6,796 nt of DNA. Origin: Lentisphaeria bacterium. GTDB taxonomy: Bacteria > Verrucomicrobiota > Lentisphaeria > Oligosphaerales > Lenti-02. Below, one piece after another: positions 1 to 4,199 of the stretch. A program made the translations under genes and the position numbers. Under the pieces are notes generated by a model. That model was given only the letters and a program-made list of their open reading frames with translations, was not told the DNA's origin and did no database searches. Within the stretch, counting starts at the first letter, position 1. Every line of letters starts with the position of its first letter. Where the stretch lies: the NCBI GenBank assembly GCA_023145395.1, contig JAGLDW010001175.1, positions 1 through 6,796 on the forward strand. The letters run 5' to 3'.

Positions 1-2
1 GA

Positions 3-125
3 ACGAAACAGGTACTAGAAAGGGAAAGGGGGTTCCGAGACATCGACTGGCTGACTGCGCACTGCCTACAGTCCAACACTGTACTGCTACCAATGAGCGT
101 TGCGCCACATCTAGCCACGGGGTAA
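3..125 (+). CDS. Possible C-terminal end of an upstream gene (partial, 5' end outside window)
   Basis: This frame is open from the left edge through 40 codons to a TAA at 123-125. The peptide looks protein-like: an acidic/basic helix-like stretch (LERERGFRDIDWLTAHC) followed by a short hydrophobic tail ending in HLATG. By my count, third positions are about 60% G or C, against about 45% in the other open frame here (2-232), so this is the better coding candidate. A 40-codon open run can still arise by chance. The left arm of the inverted repeat at 44-58 would lie inside this coding end. I do not recognise the product. If it is real, the upstream gene is on the same strand and ends about 100 nt before the coiled-coil gene. 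Confidence 0.28.
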   Translation, partial: TKQVLERERGFRDIDWLTAHCLQSNTVLLPMSVAPHLATG

Positions 126-174
126 CACCCGATGATTCCGGTAACGGGAAAGAACCTGCAGTCAGCCAGTCGGT
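42..174 (+). ncRNA. Candidate multibranched structured RNA or 5' leader, unassigned
   Basis: If transcribed on the plus strand, the 15-bp stem extends to 18 pairs: A42-U174 and U43-G173 outside, G59-U157 inside. Within it I see three hairpins. They are 67-72 with 78-83 (6 bp, loop CCAAC), 118-121 with 128-131 (CGGG/CCCG, loop GTAACA), and 136-140 with 145-149 (5 bp including U137-G148, with a GNRA-type loop GTAA). The three G-U pairs and the GNRA loop exist only on the plus strand, which favours an RNA read in the gene direction. The fold resembles a closed multiloop. It is not a tRNA, and I do not recognise a known riboswitch. It could be a separate small RNA or a leader controlling the genes that follow. 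Confidence 0.4.
44..172. repeat. Perfect 15-bp inverted repeat enclosing 99 nt
   Basis: The left arm CGACTGGCTGACTGC at 44-58 is the exact reverse complement of the right arm GCAGTCAGCCAGTCG at 158-172. In a leader of about 230 nt, a perfect 15-bp match is expected by chance at only a few in 100,000, so it is unlikely to be accidental. The loop is too long for an intrinsic terminator and no T-run follows. Possible meanings are the closing stem of a structured RNA, ends of a small non-autonomous element, or a site bound as DNA by a protein. Confidence 0.9.
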
Positions 175-293
175 ACGTCTTCGAGCCAGGAACCGAAACC
201 CAAGTACGAGTAGAAAGGGACGCACGAGATGACCGCGACGCAGGAAAACTACCGTTCATGGAATCCAGTCTCCGGGTGCCAGTCCCGGAATAG
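132..293 (+). CDS. Possible small ORF, 53 residues
   Basis: An ATG at 132 opens a 53-codon frame ending with TAG at 291-293. GGGG at 119-122 lies 9 nt before the ATG and could serve as a weak ribosome binding site. The peptide is charged and reads plausibly (RYVFEPGTETQVRVERDARD in the middle, VPVPE at the end). It overlaps the first 65 nt of the coiled-coil gene in another frame and continues the same frame as the possible gene end at 3-125 after one stop codon. It could be a real small protein, a decayed extension of the upstream frame, or chance. I recognise no family. Confidence 0.17.
   Translation: MIPVTGKNLQSASRYVFEPGTETQVRVERDARDDRDAGKLPFMESSLRVPVPE
213..220 (+). promoter_or_regulatory. 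Ribosome binding site of the coiled-coil gene
   Basis: GAAAGGGA, with AGGG at 216-219, ends 9 nt before the ATG at 229. It supports that start, and there is no other ATG in this frame until 412, well inside the coiled coil. I see no convincing -35/-10 promoter upstream. Confidence 0.45.
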
Positions 294-984
294 CCAGAAA
301 GACGAAGTTGAGAAGCTGCGTGCCGAGTTGATCGACGGAAAGAAGGAGGCAGAAACGCTGGAGGAAAAACTGGAAGGTGCAAAAGACCAAATCTCCGATC
401 TCAAGTCGAGTATGAGCAGTACAAGGCAGGAACTGGCGCACGCGGAGCACCGTGAGAAGGAGTATCTTTGGCAACTGGACGCCTGCAAGAATGCCCTCAC
501 GCTTGCCAGGTGGCTTGCGGAGGCCGGGGACGACGCGCCGGTCAGCCTGCGTGAATTTCTGCGCATGTTCCTGGAAGCTCTCGGGACAGTGATGTACAAC
601 CCGGACTCAGAATGGGCGCACGAGGAAGGCACGTTCGAGGAGAGCGAGGAACTGGACGATTTACTCGGCAACGCAGTTGAGGAGTTTGCAGAAACCGAGA
701 ACCATGTGTCAACTCGTCCATTTGCCGAGTGCAAGAGAGATCTCGAAGTCATTTTGTGGCCTCGAACGGTGCCGGCGATGCAGGAGATTCTGGACGAAGT
801 CTTCCATCTTGATCCTGCGGACAGGGAGCCTGTCTACACTCCCCCCAGCCCGCCAGTGAACGAGACGGTCATTCCGCCGACTGCGGGACAGGGCGCGAAG
901 ATGCCGAAGAATCACCGTGGTAAGCTGATCGCGATTGCCGAAAAGCAGCTTGGCCCCCGCCAGCACCTGAGCCTGAGCCCGTGA
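229..984 (+). CDS. Coiled-coil, acidic protein of unknown function
   Basis: The product has 251 residues and I do not recognise the family. Four zones can be seen. Residues 1-22 form a polar N-terminus. Residues about 23-92 are rich in E, K, L, Q and A with heptad-like spacing (KDEVEKLRAELIDGKKEAET and onward), a strong coiled-coil candidate. Residues about 100-195 look globular and helical, including an acidic stretch at 132-157 (EESEELDDLL). Residues about 200-220 are proline-rich (YTPPSPPV), leading to a basic tail (KMPKNHRGK, 224-232). No signal peptide or membrane segment is visible, so it should be cytoplasmic. The ATG at 229 is supported by AGGG 9 nt upstream. Its stop overlaps the GTG of the next gene by 4 nt, suggesting coupled translation and a joint role. 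A scaffold or adaptor in a complex with the downstream helicase-nuclease is an inference from shape and position only. Confidence 0.8.
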   Translation: MTATQENYRSWNPVSGCQSRNSQKDEVEKLRAELIDGKKEAETLEEKLEGAKDQISDLKSSMSSTRQELAHAEHREKEYLWQLDACKNALTLARWLAEAGDDAPVSLREFLRMFLEALGTVMYNPDSEWAHEEGTFEESEELDDLLGNAVEEFAETENHVSTRPFAECKRDLEVILWPRTVPAMQEILDEVFHLDPADREPVYTPPSPPVNETVIPPTAGQGAKMPKNHRGKLIAIAEKQLGPRQHLSLSP

Positions 985-1505
985 AGTCCAAGCTTGGTTT
1001 GCTGCGGTCCTGGGAAGGGACAGTGTCGGCGCAGGGGCGTGCACCTGTACGCGTCGTCGGTTTCTTTGAGCGCAGTCGGGATGGGAAAACCCCTCGCCAT
1101 CTGGATCACCGGGGCGAGTCCCTTTCACGCGACGGAAAGATTCGGGACTATCCCGCCAACCGGTGGGTCGGGAGAGCGTTGGTGGAGCCAGACCAGACGC
1201 CCCTTGACATGCCGGAGGAGATTGGGACGCTACTTTTCAAATGTGTCCTCCTCCACTCACACGAACAGGGCAAGGACACGGGGATCGATATCGATGTTGG
1301 GTGGAGCGGCGGGCCCCAAGGCGCCGGTCGCAAACGCACTGGCGGAGTTTCCTATGAGAAAATCAAGACACATATTGACTCGGAAGGGAAGGTCCGCCTT
1401 TCATTTCATTTCAAACGTGTCAGGTATGATTTTTGCGCGCTCTGGGGCACGCTTGAGGATCCGGTATCGGGTCGTTGCGTTCCTACCGACGATTTCGACC
1501 TCTGA
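981..1505 (+). CDS. Unknown small protein, predicted beta-rich, acidic C-terminal tip
   Basis: The product has 174 residues and I recognise no family. The GTG start at 981 overlaps the preceding stop (GTGA), so ribosomes probably re-initiate there; no clear Shine-Dalgarno precedes it. An in-frame GTG at 1023 just after GGGAAGGGA is a weaker alternative. Alternating hydrophobic segments (APVRVVGFFE at 21-30, LLFKCVLLHS at 84-93, KVRLSFHFKRVRYDF at 137-151) suggest beta strands. A glycine-rich loop (GWSGGPQGAGRK, 107-118) sits in the middle. The chain ends in an acidic tip with hydrophobics, PTDDFDL. Three cysteines are scattered and form no metal-site pattern. The overlapping frame 994-1569 gives a basic, R- and S-rich peptide typical of a shadow. 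This frame has normal charge balance and GC-rich third positions, so I take it as the real gene. Its place before the nuclease suggests a role with DNA ends, but nothing in the sequence proves that. Confidence 0.7.
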   Translation: MKSKLGLLRSWEGTVSAQGRAPVRVVGFFERSRDGKTPRHLDHRGESLSRDGKIRDYPANRWVGRALVEPDQTPLDMPEEIGTLLFKCVLLHSHEQGKDTGIDIDVGWSGGPQGAGRKRTGGVSYEKIKTHIDSEGKVRLSFHFKRVRYDFCALWGTLEDPVSGRCVPTDDFDL

Positions 1506-1576
1506 CCCTAGGATGCTGGGACGTCAGACACGCCGGGATCAATCGGTGCGTCACACGGGCGATACATAGGGACAGG
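1506..1576 (+). other. 71-nt spacer between the small genes and the nuclease gene
   Basis: The spacer holds no convincing promoter, no hairpin followed by a T-run and no further gene. It ends in the ribosome binding site of the nuclease gene. Lack of a terminator is compatible with read-through transcription of all four genes. Confidence 0.5.
1568..1576 (+). promoter_or_regulatory. Ribosome binding site deciding the nuclease start at 1577
   Basis: AGGGACAGG immediately precedes the ATG at 1577, with AGGG (1568-1571) 5 nt away. A second in-frame ATG at 1586 follows GGAG with only 3 nt of spacing. The frame is open back to an ATG at 1475, but that would overlap the previous gene and add 34 basic, low-quality residues, so 1577 is preferred. 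Confidence 0.55.
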
Positions 1577-4195
1577 ATGGAGACAATGGCAACCATTTAT
1601 TATGATTCAGCGTTCGATGGGTACGTCCATGTGGGGGATGCACTGGAGCCGGGCCGAGCGACTTCGGGGATCTCCTGGCTGGGGTTGGCTGGCGTTCTCA
1701 GCTTCCTCGAGACCAAGCTGGGGCTTGGCGGATTGCCGACATCGGAGAGCGAGCGCTGCGTCCGTTTTGCCCGGGTTCTTGCTGAGACCGATGCGTTCTG
1801 GAGCCGCTCTCTGGCGACGGATGAAATCAGCACGTCACGCGAGATACTCCGCTGGATTGACGAGCTTAGGATGATGGGATGGAACGGGGATGGGAGCACG
1901 GTGCGCCTCCGGCAACTGGCAGAGGTCGCCGCTTCCGCGCCTCCTGGACCGCCTGACAGACTACGGACTGTCCTTGCGGAATTGCGGGGCTCCTCCAACC
2001 GACTCGATCCCCTAGCACTGCGGCTGCTACAGCCGGCGGACGACGTCCCGCCGCTCCTCGACCAGGTGTTCGGTGCTCTGGTGAGTCGACACGGAGCGAC
2101 ACGTGGCGAGGTCTGTATCCAGGATTCGGAAGCCGGAGGGAATCTCGGCGCATCGCGCCGCCCCTGTTTTCGGCCTGGTGCCGACGACGATTCACTCATT
2201 CTGCTGAGACCCCATAGCCAGTGGGAGGCGGCAGAGCATGCTGCGGCATGGCTTGCGGCCAGGGAGGGAAGCGAGGGTACCGTCGTGATCGGGGCTACAC
2301 CTGAACTGGACACGGCGTTGGCGCGCTTCGGTCTGCCAACATCCGGAGCCACGCGGTCCGGTCCTCGAGCCAACATGCTGCTTAGCCTTGTCCCTCTTAT
2401 CCTGGGAGTCGCCGAATCTGTTCCCGACCCGTCGCGGGTCCTTGAGCTTCTCGCGTTTCGTGGAGGCGTGTTCCCCACTTGGGTAAGCCGTCGTCTAGCG
2501 CACGCTTTACACAACTTCCCAGGCATCGGCAACGCCGCATGGGACGCCGTGATTGAGTCGCTGCCGGTCGTCGCGGAAGAGCGTGGCTATGGCCGTGGCG
2601 AAGAGTGGCGTGTGCGCGTTAACGGTATCTTCGATAGCGTCTTGGGCGGCCCCTACTCCGAATGTCGCCGGGAACAGGTGGGAGCCCGTCTTGAGGCTGT
2701 CCTTATGCCTTGGCTGGATGAGCGCATCCGTACGGTTCCCCATCCGAGCGTCTATGAAACCGTGCGCACGGCAACACGAAATCTGACGGTTCTGCTTGAG
2801 GATCGTGGCCCCGGCTCATTGGGGCCGAGCGAGCTTCGCCGTCTGTGGGAACAGGTGTCGCATCTCGCTGGCCCCCAAACACACCCGTCCGAGGCGGGCA
2901 TTGAGTTTGTGGCTTCACCCGGCGCGGTCATGGCTCCTGCCGAGAGGGTTTTGTGGTGGGGATTCCATGGTGGCGGCAACTGCGCTTTCCGGCCCCTGCC
3001 TCTATCTCCCGAGGAATACGGGGATTTGGCTGCTCAAGGAATTCGCGCGCAAGATCTGTACCGTGACCGGGCTCGTAGTGAGGCCCTCCGTTGGCAACGC
3101 CCCTGGCGGTTTTGCGACGGAGCCCTCGTCTTGGCGTCTCCCGTTCTCGACGCAACGGGAAAATCCTGCGCTCCCCATCCATTCTGGGATGAACTCTGTG
3201 CGATGGTTGCGGAGGACGGTGATCCGGAGACACTCACGCGGAACGGCCCGCTCACCCGTGAGACGGGATGGTCTATACCGGCTGATGCGTGCCCGCCTCG
3301 TTCCCGCCGGAACTGGCAGACGGTGGGGGAGATCGTCCCCCGGGAACTCGAATCCCCCAGCGGCCTGGAGCTCCTGCTGCGCTGTCCCTTTGCTTGGACG
3401 GCTCGGTACAAGGCCAAACTGAGACAGGGCATTGTCACGTCGTTGCCCGAAGGCGGACTGCTCGACGGAATACTGTTCCATGAGATCTTCAGGTTGTTGC
3501 CAGCCGAAATCCTCCGGTCTCCGGACGATGCGGCTCGGGCGGCCGTCGGACTCTTCAGAGACCGCGGGCCCACGTTGGCTGGAGTCTATTTCCGAGCTGG
3601 TGGCCAGTCTCTGCGCGCGGCGTTCGAGCACAAACTTGAACAGAGCGTAAGAGAACTGGCCCGCTGGATGGACGACATGGAGATTGCCGGGCGTGAAGAG
3701 GATCTGGCGGGAACGATATCAGGGACGCCGTTTTCGGGGCGACTGGATCTGCGTGTGCGCTCAGGGAATGCGGATGTGATCGTCGACTTCAAGAACGGAA
3801 GTGAGGCCAAGCACCGCAAGAGCTTCGAGGGGAACACCGCTGTTCAGCTCATCAGCTATGCGGCACTCGCCGGGCAGCAACTCGGTTGTTCGCCGGCGAC
3901 ACTGTATTTCATCCTCAAATCCCGTCTTTTCGTGCCAGACCAGGGGGGACAGATGTCCCATAGCCAAATCGTCGCCAGTGCAGCCGGCATGCCTAGGGGT
4001 TGGGCGGGGCTGGAGTCTTCCTATGCCGAGGCGCTTGCATCTCTGAATGAGACAGTTGTTGCGGCAGGGGTGCCGGAAGGCAATGAGCCAATTCCGACCG
4101 AAGATCAGTGGATCAATGACGCCATTGAGTTGGCGCCAAACTGTGATTACTGCGACTACGGAATGCTCTGCGGAAAGTGGTTGGGGGAGGAATAG
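1577..4195 (+). CDS. AddB/RexB-type PD-(D/E)XK nuclease subunit with Fe-S cluster signature
   Basis: The product has 872 residues from the ATG at 1577. The C-terminal domain is a RecB-family nuclease: H635-E636 in GILFHEIF, D724 in GRLDLR, D737-F-K739 as the catalytic D-x-K, and Q757/Y761 in QLISYA. Four cysteines, C603 (LLLRCPFAW) and C856-x2-C859-x5-C865 at the extreme end, bracket this domain. Their arrangement matches the iron-sulphur staple of AddB, including the C-x2-C-x5-C spacing. The middle part carries the helicase-like scaffold, with LLRPHSQWEAAEHAAAWLAA near 207-226 and WWGFHGG at 460-466. The N-terminus has no Walker A, whereas Bacillus AddB (about 1,166 residues) has one, so this subunit is shorter and probably not an ATPase. 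Its expected role is to cut one strand and guide it within a heterodimer with the helicase encoded 4 nt downstream. The nuclease and Fe-S assignment is firm. Equivalence to true AddB, including Chi recognition, is not shown. Confidence 0.9.
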   Translation: METMATIYYDSAFDGYVHVGDALEPGRATSGISWLGLAGVLSFLETKLGLGGLPTSESERCVRFARVLAETDAFWSRSLATDEISTSREILRWIDELRMMGWNGDGSTVRLRQLAEVAASAPPGPPDRLRTVLAELRGSSNRLDPLALRLLQPADDVPPLLDQVFGALVSRHGATRGEVCIQDSEAGGNLGASRRPCFRPGADDDSLILLRPHSQWEAAEHAAAWLAAREGSEGTVVIGATPELDTALARFGLPTSGATRSGPRANMLLSLVPLILGVAESVPDPSRVLELLAFRGGVFPTWVSRRLAHALHNFPGIGNAAWDAVIESLPVVAEERGYGRGEEWRVRVNGIFDSVLGGPYSECRREQVGARLEAVLMPWLDERIRTVPHPSVYETVRTATRNLTVLLEDRGPGSLGPSELRRLWEQVSHLAGPQTHPSEAGIEFVASPGAVMAPAERVLWWGFHGGGNCAFRPLPLSPEEYGDLAAQGIRAQDLYRDRARSEALRWQRPWRFCDGALVLASPVLDATGKSCAPHPFWDELCAMVAEDGDPETLTRNGPLTRETGWSIPADACPPRSRRNWQTVGEIVPRELESPSGLELLLRCPFAWTARYKAKLRQGIVTSLPEGGLLDGILFHEIFRLLPAEILRSPDDAARAAVGLFRDRGPTLAGVYFRAGGQSLRAAFEHKLEQSVRELARWMDDMEIAGREEDLAGTISGTPFSGRLDLRVRSGNADVIVDFKNGSEAKHRKSFEGNTAVQLISYAALAGQQLGCSPATLYFILKSRLFVPDQGGQMSHSQIVASAAGMPRGWAGLESSYAEALASLNETVVAAGVPEGNEPIPTEDQWINDAIELAPNCDYCDYGMLCGKWLGEE
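4186..4190 (+). promoter_or_regulatory. Strong Shine-Dalgarno of the helicase gene, inside the nuclease gene's end
   Basis: GGAGG lies 9 nt before the ATG at 4200 and within the last codons of the nuclease gene. It decides the start at 4200 over the in-frame ATG at 4206 (15 nt away). The frame is open further upstream, with a GTG at 4143, but no comparable site precedes that codon. The 4-nt intergenic gap implies coordinated synthesis of both subunits. Confidence 0.75.
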
Positions 4196-4199
4196 AGAT

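Larger units (their letters stand above)
16..220. repeat. 10-nt direct repeat flanking the inverted-repeat element
   Basis: TAGAAAGGGA occurs at 16-25 and again, identically, at 211-220. Both copies follow GTAC closely (12-15, and 204-207 with three extra bases between). The copies bracket the inverted repeat 44-58/158-172. The right copy supplies the AGGG Shine-Dalgarno of the gene starting at 229. The left copy has no start codon at a suitable distance. This could be a target-site-like or duplicated leader sequence, or coincidence in purine-rich DNA. Confidence 0.5.

Noticed and set aside
42..174. Retron msr-msd, integron attC site, intrinsic terminator or CRISPR repeat
   Set aside because: There is no reverse transcriptase and no long msd hairpin in view. 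No paired RYYYAAC/GTTRRRY core sites were seen. No T-run follows the stem and the enclosed loop is 99 nt. No regularly spaced direct repeats are present.
2..232. Frame open from the left edge ending in a TGA that overlaps the ATG at 229 (ATGA)
   Set aside because: The 4-nt overlap is tempting, but the peptide is basic and disordered with almost no hydrophobic core. Only about 45% of third positions are G/C, lower than in the other candidate frame.
994..1569. Overlapping plus-strand frame of 191 codons
   Set aside because: It competes with 981-1505 but is strongly basic and R/S/T-rich with few acidic residues. The 981 frame has balanced composition and a coupled start.
1475..1576. N-terminal extension of the nuclease from the ATG at 1475
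   Set aside because: It adds 34 mostly basic residues, overlaps the preceding gene and lacks a ribosome binding site. The ATG at 1577 has one directly upstream.
1600..2532. Long antisense open frame (310 codons)
   Set aside because: It is opposite the nuclease gene and gives a serine- and arginine-rich peptide with no domain pattern; a codon-bias shadow.
4143..4199. Upstream GTG start for the helicase at 4143
   Set aside because: The frame is open, but no good ribosome binding site precedes it and the added residues do not resemble a Q-motif. GGAGG at 4186-4190 points to 4200.
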